Shown here in pieces: positions 9,490 to 19,637 of a DNA stretch of 64,000 nucleotides. This stretch comes from Poa pratensis (lineage: Eukaryota; Streptophyta; Magnoliopsida; Poales; Poaceae), in the NCBI GenBank assembly GCA_947311845.1, contig CAMZMU010000080.1, forward strand, positions 14,951,444 to 15,015,443, in the 5' to 3' direction. Numbering within the stretch: position 1 is the stretch's first letter; each line of letters starts with the position of its first letter. The position numbers and the translations under genes are program-made. The notes under the pieces are model-generated. The model was not told where the DNA came from. It saw only the letters and a list, made by a program, of their open reading frames with translations, and made no database searches.

Positions 9490-10520
9490 CATACCAACGA
9501 AGTAACGTTAGTTCTAGCCAACGAAAGTAATTTTACTACAGGTTGCTTTGGAATATGCTTCTTCCAACCAACGAAGTAACGTTAGTTCCAACTAGCTAGC
9601 TATAGCCAGGATATGATCTAAAACAAGTCTTGGCACAAAGGAAGATTGCCACGTCACTGTAGAGTAGAAGTGGCAATGCGAATGATGAAAAGAGAAGATG
9701 GACTCGCCACCACTCATGAAGAGACTGCATTCTGAGAGCGGTCAGTACGACAATCTAACCCTTTAACGGTAACTGCTTTGGAAAAAAGTTTGACAGTTGC
9801 AGCGTAAAGCGCGTCACTTTACCGCGCTTCCAGAACAAAAAAGAAAGAATAGTTTTCCTGATGGGAAGCCCGGTGGAGCACTTATCGAAAATGCTAGACT
9901 TACGGACGTGATGCGGCACTTATCAGCACTGATGCCTACGGACTACCAGGTTACGGACGTACGTGTCCACGTTCCATTCGCCCCTCCCCTAAAACTGCCC
10001 TCCCTGAATTTCATCACGGGCCCACCTGATCCCGTAAGATTGATCCGTAAGTCCCGTCCGTAGGTGTAGCATTACTGAGCACTTATCTTGCGACATGTGT
10101 GCTAAAGAAAGCGCGACAGTAATCAATCACCACTGGCCGACTGACGTAACTTGGAAGGCAAAAAGCTCAAGTAAGACATGATTAACAACAGGGGGTTAGA
10201 CGATGATTTAAGATCCCTACCACATGCTGACTCGATCATCTCCATTTATAATTTCCTTTGGCCTTTTCGAGAGAACCGATCGCGATCGGCGTCAATTCCA
10301 TGTCTGAACTCTGAAGATAAGAAACCAGCTGTGTGTGATGGCGGCCGGCCGTCTTTCATAGAAGCGCGCGCGCAATCCTGGTGGACGTGCGTGATGCCTC
10401 AACTCCTAGCCAGCCATGTGAACGAGTTGCGAGGCCATTAATGTCCGGCGCGTCGTCGCGGCATTCAGGGCGGTCGATTAGGAGGCGGCGCGATCGTGTT
10501 TCCCGATGATCCCGGTGATC
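9490..10520. repeat. Diverged duplicate block A (partner at 25110-26345)
   Basis: Long collinear matches link this block to 25110-26345. They include CGAAGTAACGTTAGTTCCA, the stretch around TGGCAATGCGAATGAT, CTCATGAAGAGACTGCATTC, AAAGCGCGTCACTTTACCGC, GGGGGTTAGACGATGATTT and TGTCCGGCGCGTCG. Orientation is the same. The copies differ by substitutions, indels and separate insertions: a MULE-type MITE here, and a Tourist-like MITE and a LINE tail in the partner. Divergence is much greater than in the 30-64 kb duplication, so this is an older event. I see no protein-coding content. Confidence 0.85.
9887..10076. mobile_element. 190-bp Mutator-type MITE, TSD GAGCACTTATC
   Basis: An 11-bp direct repeat GAGCACTTATC (9876-9886 and 10077-10087) brackets a segment with inverted ends: ATGCTAGACTTACGGACG at the left, and ATGCTACACCTACGGACG read from the right. 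The paralogous block carries a single uninterrupted GAGCACTTATC at 25739-25749. That is the empty site and fixes the boundaries. The element is non-coding. Confidence 0.88.
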
Positions 10521-10526
10521 GTCAGG

Positions 10527-10700
10527 GCTTGTTTGGTGCTAGAGTTTTGTGGGGGATTAGTGGGGATAATCCCCTAAGGGATTGGGTGAAAACTCTACCC
10601 TCACCCAATCCCCACAAATACTCTACCACGTCAATCCCCAATCCCCAGTTTTTAAACTCATCATTTGGTAGATAGGGATTGGGGAATAAACTCATATCCA
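10527..10700. mobile_element. Tourist-like MITE fragment
   Basis: The terminus GGGCTTGTTTGGTGCTAGAG and the following GTGGGGATAATCCCC resemble the ends of the complete MITE at 25336-25638. Short inverted segments (GGGATTGGG / CCCAATCCC) are present. The second terminus and TSD were not found, and homology to block A' stops here. Confidence 0.5.
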
Positions 10701-11614
10701 TGGCAAGCACCAATTAACACAAATGAACATGCATTTTAACACCAATTAACACAAATGTATCACATAAATCTCAGCTTTCGACAGATAGAACTTGTATCAC
10801 ATAATTCCCAGCATTCAAAAAATAAAACTTGTTGCTGAAACATTTCCAACATTTCTTTTTCTGTTACAAATTGTTGCTGAAACACAATGTAGATATTAAG
10901 GTCTCAAATTGTTGCTCTTATTCCGAATGATCTCAGGAAGGACAAGCCTGGCAGCGTCTACCCTCGGAATCGTCTTTGTTTCTGCAACAAGCACAAGAGT
11001 ATCATCATGATCAAAATAATGCAAGACGGTGGACAAGGGCATAGAGCTAAGCTAAATTCACCGGCGTGAGGAAAATCTCCCGGTTCTCAGAGCATTACGA
11101 AACTCACCCTCTAAACCATTCAAACAGTCTTAAATCGTTTGCATCGGCCAAAACTGGACACAGTGCATATCAGTCTGGACGAGGAGGCACTAAGGACTTG
11201 AGAGAGAACCGAACAAATCAGTCGCAGGCATTATAAAGAACCAAGACCTGGCCATTTTCATCACCGGCGACCTATAATAAAAAATCACGATCCAGTGCAT
11301 CAAGAACGAGGCATAACACATGAATGAAAATTAACCGATTTATAGAAAGATAGGTGCACTACAAGATTACTGCACGACAGCATAATATTCACATGAGCGC
11401 ACTTACAGCATACAGACACACATACCAAATCGAACACGGGTACCAGCTAAATCGACAAGATCTACAGCAGCAGCTCATCGGATCAACAGCACAACACACA
11501 TACGAGAGAGAGTAGCACACGACACGGGCGAGGGTCTCGGAGGAGGAGTAAGTCGTAAGCAAGCGAGGGAGGACGCCACAAGAACGATGCCATACATGCG
11601 GGTCGGGTGCACGC
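10701..11614. other. Intergenic spacer left of the CACTA element
   Basis: I recognise no coding sequence or repeat boundary here. The segment 11470-11600 has a leader-like composition rich in GAGA and CACA. It has no match in the partner duplication block that I could see. Confidence 0.4.
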
Positions 11615-11617
11615 TGG

Positions 11618-11700
11618 CACTAATAGAAAAACCACCTTTCGTCCAGAGCCGAACCAGCCATTACTCCCGGTTCATAGAAAAACCGGGACCAATGCCCCTC
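11618..11700. repeat. CACTA left terminal and subterminal repeats
   Basis: TIR plus subterminal copies of CCCGGTTCATAGAAAAACCG and GGGACCAATG. These correspond to inverted GTCCCGGTTC motifs at 23548-23710. Confidence 0.75.
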
Positions 11701-11993
11701 CCCTGCCTATAAATAACCCACCCCCTCTCTTCTCTCCTCTTTTTTTTTCTGGTTGGATTGGTGGGAAGTGGGTGCTAGTTTTTTTTTCCTTTGCCACGCA
11801 CAAGATGTGTTCGATGAAATGCCCGAGCCACACTTAAGTTCACACAAGATGATATCCTCGGCCGAGGTTAGCAACTTTATCCTTTTCATCTGTAATTGAT
11901 ACAGAAATATTGCACGTGTCGATGTACGGTGGTCATTTCACTATTCAAGATGTTATTGTAATGGTATTTGATAAACTTAATTATATGATGCAG

Positions 11994-14900
11994 ATGGATG
12001 CACGGATGCGATGGATGTACGGCGAACGACGCAGTTCCGAGTTTATTGCAGGCCTGCATAAATTTCTCGAAGTGGCTGAGGCAAACAAAGTGGATAATTT
12101 TATGCCTTGTCCATGTGAGAAGTGTCGGAACGTCAGGGAGTACTCTGACCCGAGAACCATTCAAGACCACGTGATTCGGAGAGGTTTCATGCCCAGCTAT
12201 AATTGTTGGACCAAGCACGGAGAAAGAGGGGTTAGGATGGAAGACAATGAAGAAGAGGAGGATGATGACAACTATCCTATGTTCCCTGAGGAATGCGGTG
12301 ATACTGTAATGGAAGACGTTGAAGAAGAAGGAGGTGAACATCGGGCATCAGATGAGCCCGCTGATGGTCTTGGTGGGGTCATTTCTGATGCAAAGCGAGA
12401 ATGCGATACAGAAAAGGAGAAGCTAAAGTTGGAGGCCATGCTAGAGGATCACAAAAAGTTGCTGTACCCAAATTGCGAAGATGGCAGCACAAAGCTCGGT
12501 ACCACACTGGAACTGCTGAAATGGAAGGCAGAGACTGGTTGTTCTGACAAGGGATTTGAGAAGTTACTGAAAATAATGAAGCCGAAGCTTCCAAAGGATA
12601 ACGAATTGCCCGAGACTACATACGAAGCAAAGAAGGCTATCTGCCCTCTAGGATTAGATGTGCAGAAGATACATGCATGCATTAATGACTGCATCCTGTA
12701 CCGCGGTGAGGAGTACGAGAATATGGATAAATGCCCGGTATGCAATGCACTGCGGTACAAGATCAGACAAGATGACCCTGGTGATGTTGAGTGCGATGAC
12801 GAGCCCCCCCGGAAGAGGGTTCCTGCTAAGGTGATGTGGTATGCTCCTATAATACCACGGTTGAAACGTCTGTTCAGAAACAAAGAGCATGCCAGGTTGT
12901 TGCGATGGCACAAAGAAGAGCGTAAGAAAGACGGGAAGTTGAGACACCCCGCCGATGGGTCCCAGTGGAGAAAAATCGACAGAGAGTTCCCGACATTTTC
13001 AGATGACGCAAGGAACTTAAGATTTGGTCTAAGTACAGATGGCTTTAATCCTTTTGGGGAGCAGAGCTCCAGTCATAGCACTTGGCCCGTGACTCTATGT
13101 ATCTACAACCTTCCTCCTTGGTTGTGCATGAAGCGGAAGTTCATTATGATGCCAGTGCTCATCCAAGGCCCGAAGCAACCCGGCAACGACATTGATGTGT
13201 ACCTAAGGCCATTAGTTGATGAACTTTTGCAGTTGTGGTCCGAACCAGGTGTACGTGTGTGGGATGAGCACAAACAACAGGAATTTGACCTACGAGCGTT
13301 GTTGTTCGTAACCATCAATGATTGGCCTGCTCTTAGTAACATTTCAGGACAGTCAAACAAGGGATACAATGCATGCACGCACTGTTTAGATAAGACTGAA
13401 AGTATACATTTGGGAAACAAGAACGTGTACCTGGGGCATCGTCGATTTCTTCCGAACAGTCATGCCGTAAGAAAGAAAGGCAAGCATTTCAACGGTGAGG
13501 CAGATCGCCGGAAGAAGCCTAACCTCCCTGATGGTGATGTTATATATGACATGGTCAAGGATTTAGAAGTAATCTTTGGAAAGGGTCCTGGCAGTCTATC
13601 TGTTCCGAATGACGCTGACAACCACGTACCCATATGGAAGAAGAAATCTATATTTTGGGAGCTACCCTATTGGAAAGTCCTAGAGGTCCGGTCTTCAATC
13701 GACGTGATGCACGTGACGAAGAATCTTTGCGTGAACCTGCTAGGCTTCCTGGGCGTGTATGGGAAGACAAAAGATACACCAGAAGCACGGGAGGACCAGC
13801 AACGTATGAAAGACCCATACAACAAGCAGACGGATAAAGGGCGTCAATACTTAAGCAGCTACGCTCTTACCAAAGCAGAGAAGGAAATCTTTTTTGAATG
13901 CCTGAGCAGTATCAAGGTCCCGGCTGGCTTCTCGTCAAATATAAAGGGAATAATAAATATGGCAGAGAAAAAATTCCAGAACCTGAAGTCTCATGATTGC
14001 CACGTGATTATGACGCAGTTGCTTCCGGTTGCATTGAGGGGGCTTCTACCGGAAAATGTTCGAGTACCCATTGTGAAGCTATGTGCATTCCTCAATGCAA
14101 TATCTCAGAAGGTCATCGATCCAGTAACTCTACCAAGTTTACAGAAGGCTGTGGTCCAATGTCTTGTCAGCTTCGAGTTGGTGTTCCCCCCATCATTCTT
14201 CAATATTATGACGCATCTCCTGGTTCACCTAGTCGACGAGATTGCCATTCTCGGTCCTGTATTTCTACACAATATGTTCCCCTTCGAGAGGTTCATGGGA
14301 GTCTTGAAGAAATATGTTCATAACCGTGCTAGGCCAGAAGGAAGCATCTCAAAGGGCTATGGAACAGAGGAGGTCATTGAGTTCTGTGTTGACTTTATTC
14401 CTGACCTTAAGCCGATTGGTGTTCCTGAATCGCGGCATGAGGGGAGACTGAGTGGAAAAGGCACGCTAGGAAAGAAAGCACTGATATGTAGGGACGGGCA
14501 TTCTTTAACTCAAGCACACTACACAGTTCTACAAAGTTCCACCTTCGTGGCTCCGTATATCGAGGAACACAAGAATTATGTACGCTCCAAGAACCCGGGG
14601 AGGATGACTCCTGGATTAAAGAAAAACACATGGAGACTTTCGGCAGTTGGTTGCGATTACAGCTCATGAATGACACCACTGTCGGAGATCAGCTCTACTT
14701 GTTGGCCGCGTCACCATCTTCGACTGTATTGAATTTCCAAGGGTACGAGATAAATGGGAATACATTTTACACGATCGCCCAAGATAAAAAGAGCACCAAC
14801 CAAAACAGTGGTGTCCGCTTTGATGCAACAGACGAGAATGGGCAAAAGGACACATACTATGGTTACATAGAGGAGATATGGGAACTTGACTATGGACCTA

Positions 14901-15303
14901 CTTTTAAGGTCCCTTTGTTTCGGTGCAGTTGGGTCAACATGAAGGAGAAGGGATAAAGGTAGACCAGCTGTACGGAATGATGACAGTGGATCTCAAGAAT
15001 CTTGGTTGTTACAGGAACGAACCATTCGTCCTAGCCAATGATGTGGCTCAGGTTTTCTATGTGAAGGACATGTCCTCCAGACCGAAAAAAAGAAAAAATA
15101 AGCAAACGAATACATCAGACGATGAGCCAAAGCGTCACATAGTTCTTTCAGGGAAAAGAAACATCGTGGGAGTCGAGGACAAGACAGACATGTCAGCAGA
15201 TTATGATAAGTTTGATGAAATTCCGCCCTTCACAGTGAAAACTGACCCAAGCATCCCGTTAAATAATGAAGATGCTCCATGGTTACGGCCGAAGCGATCA
15301 TAG
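11994..15303 (+). pseudogene. CACTA TNP2-like transposase
   Basis: The frame begins at MDARMRWMYG (ATG 11994). It is preceded by ATGATGCAG, which could be a splice acceptor; the frame itself is open upstream from 11910. The order is the transposase-associated zinc-binding domain (CPCEKCRN, about residues 42-49), an acidic spacer, a C-x2-C motif (CPVC), then the Transposase_21/TNP2 domain (LRFGLSTDGFNPF through WPALSNISGQSNKGYNACTHC). A DUF4218-like region follows (HVIMTQLLPVALRG ... FPFERFMG). The main frame stops at 14669. Coding continues in another frame from about 14600 (DUF4216-like, FRCSWVNMK) and in a third from about 14945 (TVDLKNLGCYRNEPFVLA) to 15303. Two single-base frame breaks, near 14597-14600 and 14950, therefore split the C-terminus. 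The nuclear transposase binds the CACTA ends; this copy is intact through the catalytic part. The breaks may be real decay or base-calling errors. Confidence 0.85.
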
Positions 15304-15998
15304 GCCAGGGACATACGCGAAGAAGGGTTCATGGCATTTATGTAAATCAATGTAATGTATTAAACCTTTATGTGATGTGTAGTAATGTATTAAACCTTTA
15401 TGTGGTGAAAACCATAATACACGAAATGGGAGTTTCCACCTAGAAGAAATGGGTTATATCACATGTGAGTTTTCTTTTTTGTTTTCTGTTAATTAATTGC
15501 ATGACGACCGGTGAAACACGCGTGGTAGGTGGTTGTCGGCTCCCACACCTCCCGTGGGAACCTCTCAAACCTCAGCTTCGTTAGGTACAGCCTTCAGAAG
15601 AAAACTCCAACGTCTTACACGCGCTCGAAAAAGTTGGAACAAAACACACGGTTCCCCCTGCATACAGCCCGACGGTGGCTCGTGAGTGCCCGCATATCAA
15701 ATGCACCGTAGGACGTAGCTAGGGAACCCGAATGTTTTGTGTTTGAGCGCCACTTCGATCCAAGCAGCGGTAAGACGTCTCTGATGATCTACAACCGTCC
15801 GGCAAGACATCTCTGATGATCTGCAACCGTTTGGAACGGTCGCAGGTCATCAGAGACGTCTTGCCGCTGGTTGCCCAAAGATGCCTCTCCGAGTGACGCT
15901 GGAATGTTTTGTGTGAGTGAGTAACCTGTCTGAGGAGGGGGCTATATATAGGGTACGTGTGCTTCTTTAGTCCCGGTTGGTAACACCAACCGGGTCAT
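15304..15998. other. CACTA spacer: transposase 3' UTR and unclassified sequence
   Basis: At 15345-15404 the motif ATGTATTAAACCTTTATGT is present twice, and it recurs after the mini-gene at about 16497-16548. At 15770-15870 a segment around AAGACATCTCTGATGATCTG occurs in both orientations. No gene was recognised between about 15480 and 15950. Confidence 0.5.
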
Positions 15999-16129
15999 GT
16001 GGCTCACGAAGTGGTCGTGATACTGCTGATCCAACAGCTCACAATCCCTCAAAAGAAACACACCCCTGATCCAACGTCTCACAAGCGCTTGAAAGAAACA
16101 CACGATCCGTGTGCTTCTTTAGTCCCGGT
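15999..16129 (+). repeat. Internal repeat R1 of the CACTA element
   Basis: This roughly 130-bp unit starts GTGGCTCACGAAGTGGTCG and ends CACGATCCGTGTGCTTCTT. It is repeated at 16549-16690 (R2) and 16703-16828 (R3) in the same orientation. A GTCCCGGTTGGT hairpin follows it (16133-16150). Confidence 0.85.
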
Positions 16130-16229
16130 TGGTAACACCAACCGGGACTAAAGGCGGGCTTTGCGGTCACGACATGTGTCCTCCCCCAGCGCTGCCCTGG
16201 GCACGTGTCCTCCCCCAGCGCTGCCCTGG

Positions 16230-16246
16230 AGGTCTTTATATATTGT
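16230..16246 (+). promoter_or_regulatory. Putative TATA box of the first CACTA mini-gene
   Basis: CTTTATATATTG lies about 65 nt upstream of the ATG at 16306, after a twice-repeated CTCCCCCAGCGCTGCCCTGG segment (16179-16230). The leader contains AAACCCTAATCC, comparable to the AAACCCTAG in the leader of the Harbinger-borne homologue. Confidence 0.5.
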
Positions 16247-16305
16247 CGCCGACGGGGTAAACCCTAATCCACCATTCCTAGCCACGAACGCATCGTCTCC
16301 ACGAG

Positions 16306-16494
16306 ATGGATCCGCCACGCCCACCGCAGCGCCTTCTGGACGAGGTCGAGCGTGCTCGGCAGAGCGCGCTTGGGCGCAACCGCGGGAGCCTATCCCGCCG
16401 TATGTCCACGAGCCCGGCGTGGAGAGGAATGCCCAGCTACCGGCCTCCTGCTCCACCAGGTGCAAGCGCTTGTGAGACGTTGGATCATGTGTAA
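16306..16494 (+). pseudogene. Truncated homologue of the Harbinger-borne small gene
   Basis: This 62-codon ORF has residues about 10-40 (LLDEVERARQSALGRNRGSL, then SRRMSTSPAWRGM) that clearly match the N-terminus of the 176-aa protein at 4155-4685. The nucleotide sequences are also alignable across this block. Similarity stops after PSYRPP. The last codons come from an inverted copy of the R1/R2 repeat (16463-16487), so the acidic middle and basic tail are missing. It has its own TATA-like box and is followed by the ATGTATTAAACC motif also found after the transposase. It is probably a broken captured gene, though a short functional peptide cannot be excluded. Confidence 0.65.
16463..16487 (-). 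repeat. 25-bp inverted copy of the R1/R2 core
   Basis: These 25 bases are the exact reverse complement of 16067-16091 (in R1) and 16617-16641 (in R2). They sit where the mini-gene loses similarity to its full-length relative. Confidence 0.9.
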
Positions 16495-16548
16495 TAATGT
16501 ATTAAACCTTTTATGTAATGCATTCTATGGAATGTATTAAACCTTGAT

Positions 16549-16690
16549 GTGGCTCACGAAGTGGTCGTGATACTACTGATCCAACAGCTCACAATCTCTC
16601 AAAAGAAACACACCCCTGATCCAACGTCTCACAAGCGCTTGAAAGAAACACACGATCCATGTGCTTCTTCCTTATTGGTGGGATTCCCTT
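16549..16690 (+). repeat. Internal repeat R2 of the CACTA element
   Basis: Near-identical to R1 over 120 nt, and continues with CTTCCTTATTGGTGGGATTC, which R3 shares. Confidence 0.85.
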
Positions 16691-16702
16691 TAGTTCCGGG
16701 TG

Positions 16703-16828
16703 GTGGCTCACAAAGTGATATTCAACAGCTCACAAGCCTTCAAAAGAAACACACCCCTGATCCAACGGCTCACAAGCGCTCGAAAGAAACACACGATCCG
16801 TGTGCTTCTTCCTTATTGGTGGGATTCT
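16703..16828 (+). repeat. Internal repeat R3 of the CACTA element
   Basis: A somewhat diverged third copy that ends in the same CTTCCTTATTGGTGGGATTC as R2. It lies directly upstream of a TATATATAT motif and the second mini-gene, so these repeats may act as promoter-proximal sequence. Confidence 0.8.
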
Positions 16829-16842
16829 CACTATATATATGT
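16829..16842 (+). promoter_or_regulatory. Putative TATA box of the second CACTA mini-gene
   Basis: CACTATATATATG lies about 70 nt upstream of the ATG at 16908. Confidence 0.5.
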
Positions 16843-16907
16843 AGTCATGCATGGCCTCCATTGGCATAGCACATCTAAACTCATATCTGCAACCTCATCA
16901 CTCTCCC

Positions 16908-17426
16908 ATGGCTTCCACCGTACCCACTCTAACCTACTCGGAGGCGGAGGCGCTTTGCGCCTCGAACTACCCCTGCCCGCCCGGCTACGACGTCCCCGCC
17001 GGCTGGAGGCTGAGCACCGGAGGCGTGCCGGTCCCTCCTGTCCCTCAAGGTTTGGCGCGCCGGGCGGCCATCACGAACCACTACTACCTCGAGCTCACTC
17101 CGGCGCAGCGGATGGATCCCCGCTGGCATCCCGACTACCGCCCGACTTGGGACACCTTCTTCATCAATCGGCGTGAGAGGGCGCTCGCCAGGTACGAGGA
17201 GGACGGCCCGCCTCCTTCGAATTTCAACGAGGCCGGCCGTCGGCTGTGGTGGAGCGGCCAGACTCTCCAGAGCGTCATGAACTACATCACGGCCGGCGAT
17301 AACCCCCGCCTGCGCTACCCTCGCTTCCAGTCCAGGCGAGCGCCGCCCGACGACAGCGACGACGACGGCGGCGACTACGACGACTACGAGGACGAGTATT
17401 ATAGGCCTAGGCAGGAGTATGACTAA
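16908..17426 (+). CDS. CACTA-borne acidic-tail protein (172 aa), unknown function
   Basis: I chose the ATG at 16908 (MASTVPTLTYSEAEAL). An in-frame ATG at 16851 adds 19 residues, but it lies very close to the TATA motif. The N-terminal half has CPPGYDVPAGWRLSTGG. The centre has HYYLELTPAQRMDPRWHPDY and WDTFFINRRERALARYE. The C-terminus is strongly acidic and tyrosine-rich (DDSDDDGGDYDDYEDEYY). There is no signal peptide or membrane segment. The ORF is intact although both large genes of the element are frame-broken. I do not recognise the family. A link to the mini-gene at 16306 is positional only: the residues do not resemble each other. It could be a captured host gene or an accessory transposon protein. 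Confidence 0.6.
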   Translation: MASTVPTLTYSEAEALCASNYPCPPGYDVPAGWRLSTGGVPVPPVPQGLARRAAITNHYYLELTPAQRMDPRWHPDYRPTWDTFFINRRERALARYEEDGPPPSNFNEAGRRLWWSGQTLQSVMNYITAGDNPRLRYPRFQSRRAPPDDSDDDGGDYDDYEDEYYRPRQEYD

Positions 17427-17452
17427 CCTGAGCCACATCGTTGGTTAGGACA

Positions 17453-17522
17453 AATGGTTCGTCTATGTACGACGACGATCGTGTAAAATGTTTGTCTATC
17501 TACGACGACGATCGTGTAAAAT
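17453..17522. repeat. Two-copy 33-bp tandem repeat after the second mini-gene
   Basis: A unit containing ACGACGACGATCGTGTAAAA is present twice in tandem in the presumed 3' UTR. Confidence 0.8.
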
Positions 17523-18004
17523 GTATTATTTATCTCTGCATTTCCAACTAATGATCTTTAGCATCTGAATAAGTAATCTGGTTTTGAGTTAGTTATGCAA
17601 AAGATAAAAGTTAATGCATTTTTTAATTCAAAATGGCAAAATGGTTAATAGTTTGAAAGTTTAGTGAGATTCAAATTGAAAATGACAATAATAAAGTATG
17701 CAAAAGATATGAGTTAATGCATTTTTGAATTGAAAATGGCACAGTTGATACATGATGCAAACAGATGTATGGATGATATATTCAGATTCCTTATTTTTTC
17801 TGATAATAATAAACATATTATTGTATTATTTGGATTTATAATAATAGACATATAAATAGACGGGGTTCATTTTTCTTAGCATTTTGATACATTAATCATA
17901 ATTTTCTGATAAACAGATTAAAAGTTATTGATTTTACAAGTTTAAATCATTTCCTGGAAATTATATAAAAGAAAACAAAAAAATTTCGAAAAGCCCATTT
18001 AAAA
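17523..18004. other. AT-rich CACTA spacer
   Basis: Low-complexity AT-rich sequence with a few loosely repeated GCAAAAGAT and AATTCAAAATGG segments. I recognise no gene. Confidence 0.5.
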
Positions 18005-18170
18005 GGCCTTTGGTCCCGGTTGTTCTTACCAACCGGGATGAAAAGCGGCCCAAAATTGCGCGAACTTCAAGCGGCCCAAAATTTGACCTTTGGTCCCGGT
18101 TGTTCTTACAAACCGGGACCAAAGACCCTTTCGTCCCGGTTGGTAAGAACAACCGGGACCAAAGGCCTTT
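18005..18170. repeat. Inverted GTCCCGGTTG repeats able to form a hairpin
   Basis: CCTTTGGTCCCGGTTGTTCT at 18006 is the reverse complement of AGAACAACCGGGACCAAAGG ending near 18168, with another copy at 18087-18121. They belong to the same motif family as the subterminal repeats of the element. Confidence 0.75.
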
Positions 18171-18171
18171 T

Positions 18172-19632
18172 GTTTATAACCGTCCGTGCGTTTCCTCTTC
18201 TTCCACCTCTGCCGCAGTTCCCCCGACGAGACGCTCCACCTCTGGCGAAGCCCTGCTCCGGCGATTTTTGATCTCCGGCGCGGCCCCGCCCTCCACCTCT
18301 GCCGCCACCCTGCTCCGGCGCGGCCCCGCCCTCCACCTCCTCCGCCGCGCGGATTGACCGGCCGCGGAGCCGCCGCCGCACCTCCCTCTTGCTCGCCTCG
18401 CCCCTGCTCACCGGCGTGGCTAATCCGGCCGTCCAGACGCCGCCACCCTGCACCGGCGCGCTCCACCACCACCGGCGCGCTCCACCACCACCGCCGGCCG
18501 TAGCTACTCGATCAAGGTGAGTGCTTGTTAGTGTAGATTAAAATTGTGGATTAAAATGTTTGCATTGTAGATTAAAATTGTAGATTAAAATGTAGATTAA
18601 AATTGTAGATTAAAATTGTAGATTAAAATGTTTAGAAATTTATAGCATTGTAGATTGTAGATTAAAATGATTAATATGTTTAGAAATTTGTTAGATATAG
18701 AAATTGTTAGGTTATAGATCGAAATTGTTAGGTTATAGAAAATGCTAGGTTAGTTGTAGATGATTTTTTGTTAGCCATTTGTTAGTGTTAGTTGCTAGGT
18801 TAGTTGCTAGGTTTTAGCTATTTTTTGTTAGCCATTTTCTGTTAGCCATTTGCTAGAATTAGTTTTGTTAGTGTTAGTTTTAGTTTTGCTATATATTGAT
18901 GTTAATTTTAGTTTTGCTATATATTGATGTTAATTTTAATTTTAGCTTTGCAAATGATTTTGAAGTGGTAATACATGCTTTTCAGTATATTTTAGCTTGA
19001 GTCTTATGTTCTTGAGCTTAATGGCTTTAATTTCTTGATGGTTTAGGGTTTAGGGTCTCCGAGTTCGCCGTCTCGCCCAAGAATCCCCGCCCGAGGTGCT
19101 CTGCCGCTCCCCGCCCGAGGTGCTCTTGCAAATGAGATTATAAGGCAGCATATGAAGTTTCTAATTTGTTCTTGCAAATGAGATGATATTGTGTATGTTA
19201 CACACAAAAATCAAATTGTGAAGTTTCTAATTTGTGCTTGTCCTAATTAAATTTGAATTTTCCTGTGGCTTATCTCCCTATGTGTGTGCACATATGGTCC
19301 TAGGCACTGAATAAAAAGGTTGCCAAGTGTTTGCATTATTTTTTATGGCCTTTTCTTATTTTCTTAGTTTTTGTACTGAAAACAAAAGGGCAAAAATGTC
19401 CAAATTATTTGGGTTCTACAAGTAATGAGGATCATTCCCTAATTTTTAGTGAATTTTCTGAGGTATGAAAAAGGTAGCTCCTTTGTAAACCTAAGAAAAG
19501 GGGATTTTCTGAAAATAAATAAAAGAGTATTTTATTTTAGGTTTTTGGGCAAGTCAAAAATTGTGTAGATGTATCTTGACATATGGAACAAGTTACCCAA
19601 CTAAAGTTTTGTGCATTGTTCTTAATTTGCAG
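18172..19632 (+). promoter_or_regulatory. Promoter, 5' UTR exon and leader intron of CACTA ORF2
   Basis: TTTATAACC (18171-18179) may serve as a TATA box. A C-rich leader (about 18190-18516) ends at AAG|GTGAGT (donor 18517), and an AT-rich stretch runs to TTTGCAG (acceptor 19631-19632). The ATG follows 6 nt later at 19638. The layout predicts a 1.1 kb 5' UTR intron. Splice sites were read by eye. Confidence 0.5.
18530..18680. repeat. TAGATTAAAAT minisatellite in the ORF2 leader intron
   Basis: Seven or more copies of TGTAGATTAAAAT occur with slightly varying length. This is a simple AT-rich tandem repeat. Confidence 0.75.
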
Positions 19633-19637
19633 AAACT

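Noticed and set aside
16929..17438. 169-codon minus-strand frame
   Set aside because: Mirror of the plus-strand mini-gene; low-complexity valine runs come from the Asp codons on the other strand.
18026..18503. Several GC-rich frames on both strands
   Set aside because: They overlap the presumed 5' UTR exon of ORF2 and the hairpin repeats; no conserved residues.
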